Below, piece by piece: positions 1-8,109 of a stretch of 21,456 bases of DNA. Positions within the stretch are counted from its first letter, which is position 1. Every line of letters begins with the position of its first letter. The notes under the pieces are model-generated. The model was not told the origin of the DNA and did no database searches. It worked only from the letters and a program-made list of their open reading frames with translations. Origin of the DNA: CBDFLA01 sp965248915 (lineage in GTDB: Bacteria > Pseudomonadota > Alphaproteobacteria > M2410); assembly GCA_965248915.1 (NCBI GenBank), contig CBDFLA010000007.1:1-21456 (forward strand), written 5' to 3'. A program made the translations under genes and the position numbers.

Positions 1-2763
1 GCCCGCATGGCGATCCAAAGATAGTGTGTCCCAATCGTGATGATCAATGGCCCGGCCATGAATCACGCCAGTAAACCGTTTTCTGTGCTCCTTGTTTTTC
101 CTTACCTTTTCTTCCGGTAGATCTTCCTGAACCGTAACAAGAAGCAGTTCGCACAGCTTTCTTGGGTTTGTTGCCGAGATTCTCGGGCTAAATGGCGCGA
201 TGTCCCGAAACCGTTTCCTAGCCGAATCTGGGCGGACCAATAGTCTTTCCAGGTAATTTTCGACAAGTTCAGGCGCTTGGAGGGTTCCAAGAAGCAAAAG
301 GTTCTGTGCTTGGCGGCGAAGCTCTCCCCTTTCATCCCTTTGCAGTTCGTCCCAACGTGTTTCAACCCGTTCAGCAAGCGTAAGTGGAGGTGTTTCTGGA
401 CGATTTAATCCTTCAATATCTACCAGCCATTCATGTGTGATTTTCAGAATCGATGACGAAGTATCATTCTTCATTGATGGGACCGCATTCTGGAAGATTC
501 CAAAGACACTCAGCATGAAACTTGTGAGATTGGCTGGAATACGTTTAGCCTCTGACAAGGTCCAATTGACCAGTCGAATCCAAAATCGGATGTCGTTGGG
601 CAAAGCTAGAAGGTCAGCAAGATCAAGCCTAATGTTCTTGGTCATTTCATCAAGACCAAGTCTTCCCTCGAGAACCATAGGATTGGGCTGCGTCTTTGTT
701 GCCAGCGACCAAACAAAAATCCGTTTCAGTCGATCAGAATCTTTGGTGAATAGTGCATGATTGAATGTCGGGAGACCCTTATAGAATTTGCTCGAAGAAA
801 TAGGTGCTACCAACCAACAGCGAACCCATTGGGTGCGAGCGGATGTCTCTTCCAGTTTCGACAGTTGCTCTTCCCATCGATTGTCACCTTCAAAGGACCA
901 AGCGGAGAGGAGTTCTGCTGCTCGTCCGAATGCAGGGGGCTCTCCTGCGTCAACAATCAATTGCAGCCACCTGTCGCCCTTGCTGATCAACAGGTGAAGC
1001 AGAGACCACTCGAAGAATATATCATGGGAGAACTTCACAGTATGTCCAGCGACTACATCTCTTATAACACCATCGATTACCAGCGATTGGATGCAGTCTG
1101 GACTTAGTGCGGCTGTGGACAAGTTTCGACCAAAGGTTGGCATACCGCTTTCAGCTAGTGCTAAAAGTGTTTTTTGTCTCGCTCTTGCATCCGATTGCGT
1201 GGCATCATACCCACCACCTCGCCACCATGCCTCAATGAGCTCGATTTCTGAGGCTGGAGACGGAGTATCGCTATCAAGCTCAGAAGGGTGTAGCCGCTTC
1301 AGTGCTGACAAAAAGAAGGGCCTTCTTGCTATTTCCCGAACTTCATTTGGGCCAAATAGCAAGTGCCTAAGACTATTGTCACTCGCGCAAATCAACCCGG
1401 CTTCTTCATCGGAAAATGAATCGACGCCAACGCGAACAACTTCATTTGAATCTATCAGATCATCCGGCAACCAAGTTCGTACGTGCTCAATGTTTTCATC
1501 ACGGACCGTTGTCACGACCTTCCACTTTTCCTTGCGCGAACCCGACTGAATCGTTCGGATGATATCCTTTACTATTGCCTGGTGTTGCCTGTCCTGAATA
1601 CGATCGATGCCGTCGAGGAAGACAATTGGATTTGACCGAGCGCCCATTTCCAAGAGAAGGTCTGACAAGCTTGTTGATTCAAGGCGCAGGTGCTGTGCGT
1701 AACCGGGCCAACCACTTCCGGAAAGTCGATCCCAACTGAGAACAATTGCAAATCCTTCGGACAGCTGCCTCTCAATCAGACTTCGCAATACTGCGGATTT
1801 TCCGGTCCCTGCATGACCGGTTATTTGGACTATTTGGCAATTCTCGAGCTTGTCATCGATTTCATCCACAATTGCAGGTCGAGGTATGGTGAGGCCGCCA
1901 ATGTCGTTCGAAATGTTTTGAACAATGTGGTTCGCTTCTTCCGAAATGCGTAACAAATCCTGTCGTATCAAATGGTCTGAATCTAGTGCGAATGAAGGTG
2001 AGAGCCGTCCAAATAGAGTTGGTCGATCAATGCTCCCCGATCTCCCTGACATGCTCTGTGCGACTGAGCAAAGGCTTCTCCAAAGATCTGCCGCCCGATC
2101 ACTTTCCTTTGGGGACAACCCGAGTCGGAGTCGCTCAATCGCATCACTCTCCTGATCGGACCCTTCGTGCATGACATCAAACTGCAGCAAAACGAAGTGT
2201 CTTAAGACGTCCCACAATTCTTTCTCATTGACAGATTCCCCCTTTTCCCCCGACAGGATGCTTCGAAAAGATTCAACTACCCCACGGCTGGCGTCGCTCG
2301 CGTGACCCTTCGTATTGACCCGCAAATAGAAATCAGTGTGTGATTTGCTATCCCGTGCCCATTCAAAAGTGTTGCGGGCAGCGCGCGCCTTATCCTTTGC
2401 AATGTCAAATGTTGCCGCACCAAATCGATCTATTCCCTTTCGAAATCCATCATTCAACAGTGTATTTCGCGAGTTCAGAACAATCTCACGAAAGTCCACA
2501 TTTGTTGCAGCTTCGCTGATGGTGAGGGCCTGTTTAATTTGAAGGCTGATTTTTCCTTCGGCTCCAAACCGATCAACTGCATTGATGATTAGGTCATCTA
2601 ATGGATCGCCTAAGTCACCCCTTTGCACCTCAACCGACTCAGTGGTGAATTCGGTCATACCCTTCGTAGTGCCCGAAAAGAGCAGCGAAGCGAGATAGGT
2701 TGCTGTAACTTTGTCTTCGAAAGCGAAGGCGCTCCCGCCTGTCAGCTCTGGGCTGGTGGCCAT
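1..2763 (-). CDS. Cap4/DUF4297-like nuclease fused to STAND NTPase (Avs-like defence protein), 3' end missing
   Basis: The frame is open from an ATG at 2763 to the left edge: 921 codons seen, no stop. A GAGG ribosome site lies 8 bases before the ATG, and an in-frame stop is at 2829. Residues 9-31 have the GG..F.FE opening of Cap4/DUF4297 nuclease domains, followed by D57 and Q75-I-K77, giving an E16...D57...QxK active-site pattern. A P-loop follows: Walker A GHAGTGKS at 316-323 and Walker B IVFLDGID around 379-386. The rest is largely helical and would be the sensor half in STAND proteins. In known Avs proteins a C-terminal sensor binds a phage protein and triggers the N-terminal nuclease; that role here is inferred from architecture. 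An uncharacterised nuclease-NTPase outside the Avs group is the alternative. Confidence 0.8.
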   Translation of the reverse strand, partial: MATSPELTGGSAFAFEDKVTATYLASLLFSGTTKGMTEFTTESVEVQRGDLGDPLDDLIINAVDRFGAEGKISLQIKQALTISEAATNVDFREIVLNSRNTLLNDGFRKGIDRFGAATFDIAKDKARAARNTFEWARDSKSHTDFYLRVNTKGHASDASRGVVESFRSILSGEKGESVNEKELWDVLRHFVLLQFDVMHEGSDQESDAIERLRLGLSPKESDRAADLWRSLCSVAQSMSGRSGSIDRPTLFGRLSPSFALDSDHLIRQDLLRISEEANHIVQNISNDIGGLTIPRPAIVDEIDDKLENCQIVQITGHAGTGKSAVLRSLIERQLSEGFAIVLSWDRLSGSGWPGYAQHLRLESTSLSDLLLEMGARSNPIVFLDGIDRIQDRQHQAIVKDIIRTIQSGSRKEKWKVVTTVRDENIEHVRTWLPDDLIDSNEVVRVGVDSFSDEEAGLICASDNSLRHLLFGPNEVREIARRPFFLSALKRLHPSELDSDTPSPASEIELIEAWWRGGGYDATQSDARARQKTLLALAESGMPTFGRNLSTAALSPDCIQSLVIDGVIRDVVAGHTVKFSHDIFFEWSLLHLLISKGDRWLQLIVDAGEPPAFGRAAELLSAWSFEGDNRWEEQLSKLEETSARTQWVRCWLVAPISSSKFYKGLPTFNHALFTKDSDRLKRIFVWSLATKTQPNPMVLEGRLGLDEMTKNIRLDLADLLALPNDIRFWIRLVNWTLSEAKRIPANLTSFMLSVFGIFQNAVPSMKNDTSSSILKITHEWLVDIEGLNRPETPPLTLAERVETRWDELQRDERGELRRQAQNLLLLGTLQAPELVENYLERLLVRPDSARKRFRDIAPFSPRISATNPRKLCELLLVTVQEDLPEEKVRKNKEHRKRFTGVIHGRAIDHHDWDTLSLDRHAG

Positions 2764-3396
2764 AATCAGTTCCTCGTTTGCCCTAGGCAATGTTTCAAAT
2801 CCGAAATGGAAAGGAACCGCCTTTTCTCAACGATGTTTTGCCAAGGTTGGGGCTATGAGCGTCATTTGCGATAACAGTATGGTGTCATACTCGTATAAGT
2901 GATTCCAAGCGAATGAGTCCAGATGGGGCGTTGGGCGGTAGTTTTGATGGTTGCAGGTCTACTTTTTGGTCAATTTATCTACTTGGCAGGTAACTGACGG
3001 TTCGTGTTCCCCTCCCTGTGCCTTGGAGTTAATGGAGTCCTGTGCCGCACCATTTCAGTTTGAATATCCCTAGAACGCGTGTAGGGGTCCAGGGAGAGTC
3101 ATTGAAGCAACTTGGTGGAAGAAGCCTTCACGTGTGAGGCGAATGCATCTCGAGAAGGGCTCGAGGCTGAACAAAGCTTCATGTCTGAGGACATGTGGTA
3201 CGGTTAGGCGCCATGGCGATCAATGCATCGGTGAAGAAGGTGTTCGACAGACTTGCAGAGGTTCCGACCAAACATCCCGGTCATCTCGGAAAACTCGGTG
3301 ACCCATTGCTGTTACAGAAAGATCATGATCCCAACTCGGTAGCAACCCGGTCATTAAAGAGCTCTGGCGACCGCGCTCACCGAGAGGCAACACCGA
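2764..3396. other. Intergenic stretch without a convincing gene
   Basis: About 630 bases separate the STAND gene start from the end of the Xre regulator. Open frames here are short and their translations resemble no protein I know; the longest plus-strand one (3195-3512) runs into the regulator gene on the other strand. The promoter of the STAND gene should be in the left part. The notable content is the group of hairpins at 3124-3195, listed separately. Confidence 0.5.
3124..3195. other. Cluster of three adjacent hairpins, possible structured RNA
   Basis: Three inverted repeats follow each other within 72 bases: GCCTTCAC/GTGTGAGGC-type arms at 3124-3140, CTCGAG/CTCGAG around a 5-base loop at 3149-3165, and CATGTC/GACATG around TGAG at 3180-3195. 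There is no T-run after the last, so a simple terminator is unlikely. It could be a small RNA, an intron or mobile-element remnant, or chance. I recognise no known RNA family. Confidence 0.2.
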
Positions 3397-3618
3397 CTAC
3401 GGTTCGAACTTTATTCCTTGCATCAGTCTTGACGGTTCGATACCGAATCCGCGTGCGACCTTGCACATGGTTTCCAAAGAGATTTCGCGTTTCGCATTCT
3501 CGATATGGCTGATGTAGGTTCGATGCAGATCGGCGCGGTCAGCAAGCTCTTCCTGTGACCACTTCTTTTCCGTCCTTAGCGCACGGATCTTTTTTGCCAA
3601 CTGCTCATAGACGTCCAT
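3397..3618 (-). CDS. Xre-family / restriction controller-like regulator
   Basis: A 73-aa protein that is nearly all one helix-turn-helix: the helix SQEELADRADLHRTYISHIE followed by NAKREISLETMCKVARGFGIEPSRLM. This is the Cro/CI-like fold and closely matches C (controller) proteins of restriction systems in size and in the HRTYISHIE.GKR.ISLET style. The ATG at 3618 is chosen because the longer frame, starting at 3696, would add 26 residues outside the domain and run through the candidate operators. It faces away from the restriction endonuclease starting at 3747, so it probably represses itself and times expression of that gene. The regulatory link is inferred. Confidence 0.85.
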   Translation of the reverse strand: MDVYEQLAKKIRALRTEKKWSQEELADRADLHRTYISHIENAKREISLETMCKVARGFGIEPSRLMQGIKFEP

Positions 3619-3648
3619 GTCCCGAGCAAGCGTTACTGTAGACAAACC

Positions 3649-3668
3649 GTCTATAGACGACCTGTAAC
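3649..3668. promoter_or_regulatory. Candidate operator 1 (left) for the Xre/C-like regulator
   Basis: A perfect 10-bp palindrome GTCTATAGAC (3649-3658) is followed by GACCTGTAAC. The block 3651-3668 matches 3696-3713 at 15 of 18 positions, in the same orientation. An extra GTTAC at 3632-3636 is the inverse of the GTAAC end. The site is about 30 bases upstream of the regulator start, where an autoregulatory operator would sit. Confidence 0.5.
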
Positions 3669-3695
3669 AATCCTCTCGACGGCCTCCAACTGCCA

Positions 3696-3713
3696 CTGTA
3701 TACGACTTGTAAC
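3696..3713. promoter_or_regulatory. Candidate operator 2 (right) for the Xre/C-like regulator
   Basis: Second copy of the 18-bp repeat (CTGTATACGACTTGTAAC), centred on GTATAC and 45 bp from copy 1. It ends 33 bases before the endonuclease start codon, so a bound regulator could control that promoter. Assignment rests on position and repetition only. Confidence 0.5.
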
Positions 3714-3746
3714 ACTTGATTTGTTTTCGAGCGAACAGTCGTGGTC

Positions 3747-4694
3747 ATGGCCCAACCAAATGCCGTGGAGGCAACCAGCGCATATTTCATAAAGCTCGGT
3801 CCGAAAGGGGACTGGGAGAAGCGCTGCTTGAAAAATGGCGAACTAAGGCTTGCCTACCACGAAGTCCCTCACGAAGTGGCTCTGGCTGGGGACAAGGACG
3901 CGATAAGGGAAATCTACATCAATGAAGGTCTTTCGAAGGCTGCTGCCAGCAATCACGCGAGGCAGGCCCTTGCTTTTTACGATGCAAGTCCAGACGCAAT
4001 ATGGATTACCTTTGCCAATGGTCGATTGTGGTGGTGCCAGGCGGACTCTGAGGTGATCTTTATTGGCAGCGACCGAGGGCGCGATTTCCATGGTAGCAGA
4101 CTTCGAAGGACTCGCTCGGGCTGGCATGATACATCGATTAATGGGAATCCACTGATTATCAGCGACTTAAGTGGACAGCTAACCAGGGTCGCCTCCTATC
4201 AACAAACTATCTGCAGTGTGAATGGCAAGGCACTTGAATATCTTTTGCGCAAAGTAAATGGACAATCTCTGAAGGAGGTTGAGGCTGTCCAAGGTGCGTA
4301 TAATGATCTCAAGCAGGCCGTTGAAAGACTCATCCACCTTCTTACCTGGAAAGACTTTGAGGGTTTCGTCGAAATAGTCTTCAGTCGAAGTGGTTGGCAG
4401 AGGGTGTCCGTAATTGGTGGAGCCCAAAAGACTATCGATATTGAGTTCTTACTCCCGATTACCGGCGAGCGGGCCGTAGTCCAAGTCAAGTCTAGGACGG
4501 ATCAAGCACAGTTCAATGAGTACATTGATGGCCTGTCGACCTTTGTGGCTGACAAGACTTTTTATGCCTACCACTCTTCGGATTGCGTGATGGAGGATCA
4601 AGGCTCAAATATTGAACTCTTGGATGTCGAAAAACTAGCTGATCTGGCAGTTCGAGTAGGACTGGTTGATTGGCTAATCGAAAAAGTTGGCTGA
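3747..4694 (+). CDS. Restriction endonuclease: PUA-like N-terminal domain plus PD-(D/E)xK nuclease
   Basis: A 315-aa protein. Residues 11-100 (AYFIKLGPKGDWE ... ITFANGRLWWC) match the PUA/EVE-like N-terminal domain of predicted restriction enzymes; such domains often read modified bases. Residues 195-250 form a Mrr-like core: FEGFVEIVF (E205/E209), D231 in TIDIEF and Q246-V-K248. A GTG two codons upstream (3741) is possible, but the ATG fits better; there is no strong ribosome site, as in leaderless transcripts of C-protein-controlled genes. No methyltransferase is adjacent. That and the PUA-like domain suggest a modification-dependent (type IV-like) enzyme; a type II enzyme that lost its partner is the alternative. 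Confidence 0.8.
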   Translation: MAQPNAVEATSAYFIKLGPKGDWEKRCLKNGELRLAYHEVPHEVALAGDKDAIREIYINEGLSKAAASNHARQALAFYDASPDAIWITFANGRLWWCQADSEVIFIGSDRGRDFHGSRLRRTRSGWHDTSINGNPLIISDLSGQLTRVASYQQTICSVNGKALEYLLRKVNGQSLKEVEAVQGAYNDLKQAVERLIHLLTWKDFEGFVEIVFSRSGWQRVSVIGGAQKTIDIEFLLPITGERAVVQVKSRTDQAQFNEYIDGLSTFVADKTFYAYHSSDCVMEDQGSNIELLDVEKLADLAVRVGLVDWLIEKVG

Positions 4695-5078
4695 ACGGTT
4701 GGTTGGCATATTTGTCATCCCTCGTGCGCGCGCGCGAGAAAGTTGATTTTCCTCATTCGATTATCGCGGTCATTGAAGTAATGCTTGAGAAATCGTGCCT
4801 TAGCGCTTGTGCCCGCGCGATCGGTCTCATGTATCTACGAGATGGACCTGTTTCAACTCCCGGGTTCATCCGTGATTGGATAAACCTCGGCATTGGTAAC
4901 GGCTTACTATCGCGATGAAAATCCGGGTTGTCCGTGTTGTCCGCGTTCTGAATCGGGAGATAGTCAGAATTAACAACTTGACCTTGGCCGTCACCGCAGA
5001 AACTTGAAATGAGCCATTCGCAATGAAACAACGGCAGTGTGCTTCAGATTCAATGCGGTGGTTGAGTTCAGCTGAGAG
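4695..5078. other. Intergenic stretch between converging genes
   Basis: This 384-base gap lies between the 3' ends of the endonuclease (+) and the primase-helicase (-). It contains a CGCGCGCGCG run near 4727-4736 and a short tandem TTGTCCG-type repeat near 4929-4946. A minus-strand frame (4753-5031) lacks an ATG and a ribosome site, so I do not call it. No clear stem plus T-run terminator is seen. Confidence 0.4.
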
Positions 5079-5852
5079 TCAGAATGGCGGCTTAGGTTCA
5101 TCACGATAACCCCTCCAACTTGTTGCGGTGACATCCCAGTTGAACTCAAACCGGGTTTGATTCCATGTCTGTCGAGCTGCACTAAGAGGGGGTAAGAGCC
5201 AACCGCTGGGGCGTTTTGACCGATCCTGAGTACAGTTCATTTCTGAGAGAAATCGTCCTGCCGCCGTTGTTGACACCCTTGCCAGTTTTGCAAATGGGAT
5301 GGTTGTAATGCGATTTGAATAAATGTGGTCATCATCAAGATCAATCTCCCCCCTTTGTAGGAATTCGAACCAGACCTGTTCGAGCTCGTTTAATGACCGA
5401 ATTTTCTGATCAATCATGGCCTTATTCGATGGGATGTCCTCACGTGGATGCCACCCACTAAGGTCTAGGTTCTGTAGAAAGTGTAGCATTGCTGAAGCCC
5501 CACTCCCTAACATCTCGTTGTTGATGTTTTGAAACCAAGCTTTTTGCTTTGCTACTTCATCTGAAACTTCAAAAATGGCAAAGCGGCGTTCGTCAGCGGA
5601 AGCAGGGATCACCCATTCTGCATTTGATGCCATTACAACGTGGAGGTGATTAGTAGCCTGCACAATATCTCGCCCCTTACCTTCAATCGGAAGGGTGGGT
5701 TCGGTTAATATTCCTTTTAGAGTGTTCTCGGCCTCTTTGTCGCTCGGTGCGATGGCCTCGTCCGCAAACAAGAGCACGCAATCTCTGAGGTGGGGAATTG
5801 AACCTGCCCGAAATGAGCCTTGATGAAAATATCTGGAGACCGTGTTGGCCAA
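5079..5852 (-). pseudogene. Primase-helicase, C-terminal part after the frameshift
   Basis: This frame carries the rest of the DUF5906-type SF3-like helicase. Real homologous sequence begins at HLRDCVLLFADEA (about 5793 downward). It includes the Walker B segment LLFADEA, then ILTEPTLPIEGKGRD and the sensor/arginine-finger segment MASNAEWVIP ... DERRFAIFEV, all typical of primase-helicases of satellites and small replicons. Residues upstream of HLRDC in this frame are an out-of-frame shadow. Joined to the upstream frame, the protein would be about 719 aa. It ends with a stop at 5079 and a tail (GYRDEPKPPF) that looks natural. Confidence 0.75.
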
Positions 5853-7239
5853 ACAAGTTCTTTAACCATCGGCAGAAAGTGCCCTTGCCTGTGCCCCTCC
5901 CCCCTCGGAAAACCAGCGCAACCTCTGCGGGCTCGCCTGGATTTTGTACTGACCAAGCCGCCCAACGCATGATGTACCGATATGCTTTGCGATCACGATC
6001 GGCGAGAATCTGCCACACATGTCTTTGCATATGACGCCAAGAGCCCCGTTCGGGCGCGACAGAAAACCCTTGCCACAAATTGAGGATGTTCGCCGGGGTC
6101 TCATCGCCGGGCCTAAAGTCAATTCGATCATACTGACGGCGGTCGGAGTGGTGGAGCCAATAATCGCCCAGGGACTTCTTTGACAATTTGCCATCGTCGC
6201 CGGTCGGAACCAGAATCTTTTGATTCATGTGCCGGTTTCTGAAATCCGGAAACGATTGAAAATACAGCACATGCCTCTTTTGACCTCGTTCAATTGTCTG
6301 TTCTTCGAAGAATGCAACGCGACATTTTCCGCCTTCATTGCTGACCACAAAAAACTGCTCATTGAGCATTGCAATCTCGTCGACGGTGTCTTGGGTCTGC
6401 ACAGTGCCGTAGAGCCACTTATGCAGAGTGTCCTTGAGTTCAATGAGCCCAAGCAATTCGCAAAGCGTTGGCAAACCGGTCACTTCGCTTCCGGTTTGCA
6501 TCTTTGCCTGTGTACCTTCAGCGCAACTCCGCGAATTGGCTTCCTCATCATTTTTCAGGTCAGCCAAACTGACGACCAAACGATCCACTTCTTCTGGATT
6601 GAGATCAGCCCTGAGCAAAGCACCGGTAAGCGCCATGCAGATGTTGCTTCTTTGCCCGGGCTCGCTCGGATATGAACGAAGGATGATTGCGAGAAAGGCG
6701 CACAGACCTGCTCGTCTCTGCAACTCCTCCCAGGTGATGGACGGAATCACATCAGGAATGGGACCAATCCACTGCAGCTGCTCGCCGGAGGGATGAATAG
6801 ACGGTGGAAACATCGTGTAGCCACCATTGGACCGCACTTCTAGGATCATTGTTTTTTCAGAATCATTGAAGCCGAGGGCTTGTGATTCCTTGGGGGTCAG
6901 TCCGAACTGTTTGATCTTGCCAGGAGATTCACAATTGACAATTCGGTGGCTTACCGGCGAAGACAGTCTGCCAAAACCGGGTACCTCGCCGAATATAATA
7001 TTGCCAATTGAAGCTGCATCGGGATTGTCAAAGTCCAGATCAACAAGGCCATTGCTGCGGTCGCCAAGGGCCACTGCAATATTTTGTTTCCCATCAAAAT
7101 ATGAAGAAATGTCGCCGCCTGTAATCTTGGTCTCTGTCCACTTGTATTTGGTAGGCTTCTTGGAGTTTGGTTTCAGCTGGATCAAATACCAATCTCTTTC
7201 GAGATATTGGTTTGCCGCTTTCAAGGTTTGCTCAGTCAT
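5683..7239 (-). pseudogene. Primase-polymerase/helicase, N-terminal part before the frameshift
   Basis: The start is the ATG at 7239, with a perfect AGGAGGT four bases upstream. Residues 1-160 form an archaeo-eukaryotic primase (prim-pol) domain: catalytic DLDFDN (D67, D69), SPVSHR (S97, H98) and ILEVRSNGG (E134). Residues 444-454 (FRGGRGTGKGT) are the Walker A of a DUF5906-type helicase. Homology runs through GRFNS at about 5796, then shifts frame at a run of four G (5792-5795); removing one base restores GRFNSHLRDCVLLFADE. The frame's tail down to 5683 is nonsense. Its ATG overlaps the stop of the AlpA-like gene by 8 bases, so translation is coupled. The protein would start and unwind replication of the element. 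Mutation or sequencing error cannot be told apart here. Confidence 0.8.
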
Positions 7240-7435
7240 CGTTACCTCCTGGATATTCGGAGGTGCAAGTGAAGCTTTGGCTTTCGATGTAGGCGTCGAC
7301 ATCTATCTGGCGATAGCGAACGCTCCGCCCGATCTTGAGATATGGGATTGGACTGCCGATACGGCGGTCCTTTTGCAGTTTATGGATGCTGCATCCTAGA
7401 ATGCGAGCGACTTGCTTTTCACAAAGTAGCGTCAT
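7232..7435 (-). CDS. AlpA-like / excisionase-type DNA-binding protein
   Basis: A 67-aa protein with a MerR-like winged helix: LLCEKQVARILGCSIHKLQK, a turn, then PIPYLKIGRSVRYRQIDVDAYI, which is the HTH_17/AlpA pattern. The ATG at 7435 has GGGAGGT four bases upstream; the GTG six bases earlier lies within that ribosome site and is rejected. Such proteins activate integrase or excision functions in P4-like satellites or act as excisionases. The stop overlaps the primase start (ATGACTGA), so the two form one transcription unit. Confidence 0.85.
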   Translation of the reverse strand: MTLLCEKQVARILGCSIHKLQKDRRIGSPIPYLKIGRSVRYRQIDVDAYIESQSFTCTSEYPGGNDD

Positions 7436-7518
7436 GGCCACCTCCCTAAGTTTGGTTAAAGGTGACCAATTGATCTATTGAAATATGTTGGGGAGTGATA
7501 AGGACGATTTAGCGAAAT

Positions 7519-8109
7519 CTAAGTGTTTTGTCCCTTGACCAGATATAGGTCGCACCAATTCTCGCAGAGGCTTCGAAGCCATGCTACTTCTTCATAGTGT
7601 GAATCCAAATAAAGCTGATCTTCGATCATCATCGGCCTATACATTTTCTTGTATGCAGCGACATTCCCGTTCAGTTTGCGCTTTAGACGCCGAGTAGTGG
7701 CGTCTACATTGTTGATTGTGGTTTCGTCCATGTCTTTTGGAACGTTTCCGGCGAACTTGTAGCCCTTAATGTGGTGAAGACGCGCAACCTCGGCACAGGC
7801 CTGATGAACTGTGATGTCTGTCTTTCCGGCTCTCTTTGATCGGCTATTCAGCTGTTTTGCAAAGTATTTGTTTCCGATTATTGCCGCCGCTTGCACAAGT
7901 AAGCGTGTATCGTCCTTGCTGCCAGCCTTTTCTCTGGTCTTCTTCGGACCTTCAAGCAGCGCTGAAAGAATCATATCCATCCGTTTCTGCGAGTCATCGC
8001 CATTCAGATGCGATGTATTGACGATTACTTCCGACAGCAGTTTCTGCAGAACCGGATATCCGTAGTCTTTTCTCAGTAAGCGGTTCATTTCGCGTGTTCG
8101 CTTGGACAT
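7519..8109 (-). CDS. Unknown 196-aa island protein overlapping the integrase gene
   Basis: I do not recognise the family. The start is the ATG at 8109, preceded by GGAGAAGG; a longer frame to 8175 lacks support. The protein is rich in Lys and Arg, begins MSKRTREMNRLLRKDYG, has a probably helical middle (ALLEGPKKTREKAGSKDD) and a basic TTRRLKRKLNGN segment near residue 145, with no signal peptide or membrane segment. Its first 116 bases overlap the 3' end of the integrase in another frame, which suggests coupled translation with int. The basic character would suit a nucleic-acid-binding or recombination accessory role, but nothing in the sequence proves this. Confidence 0.7.
   Translation of the reverse strand: MSKRTREMNRLLRKDYGYPVLQKLLSEVIVNTSHLNGDDSQKRMDMILSALLEGPKKTREKAGSKDDTRLLVQAAAIIGNKYFAKQLNSRSKRAGKTDITVHQACAEVARLHHIKGYKFAGNVPKDMDETTINNVDATTRRLKRKLNGNVAAYKKMYRPMMIEDQLYLDSHYEEVAWLRSLCENWCDLYLVKGQNT

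Noticed and set aside
437..1549. Overlapping plus-strand open frames
   Set aside because: They are shadows opposite the long minus-strand STAND gene, which has Walker motifs and continuous protein-like sequence.
3195..3512. 105-aa plus-strand open frame
   Set aside because: No ribosome site, no recognisable protein pattern, and its end runs antisense to the Xre regulator.
4753..5031. 92-aa minus-strand open frame after the primase
   Set aside because: It begins with TTG, lacks a ribosome site, and its composition follows short DNA repeats (ADNTDNP). Possibly real but unsupported.
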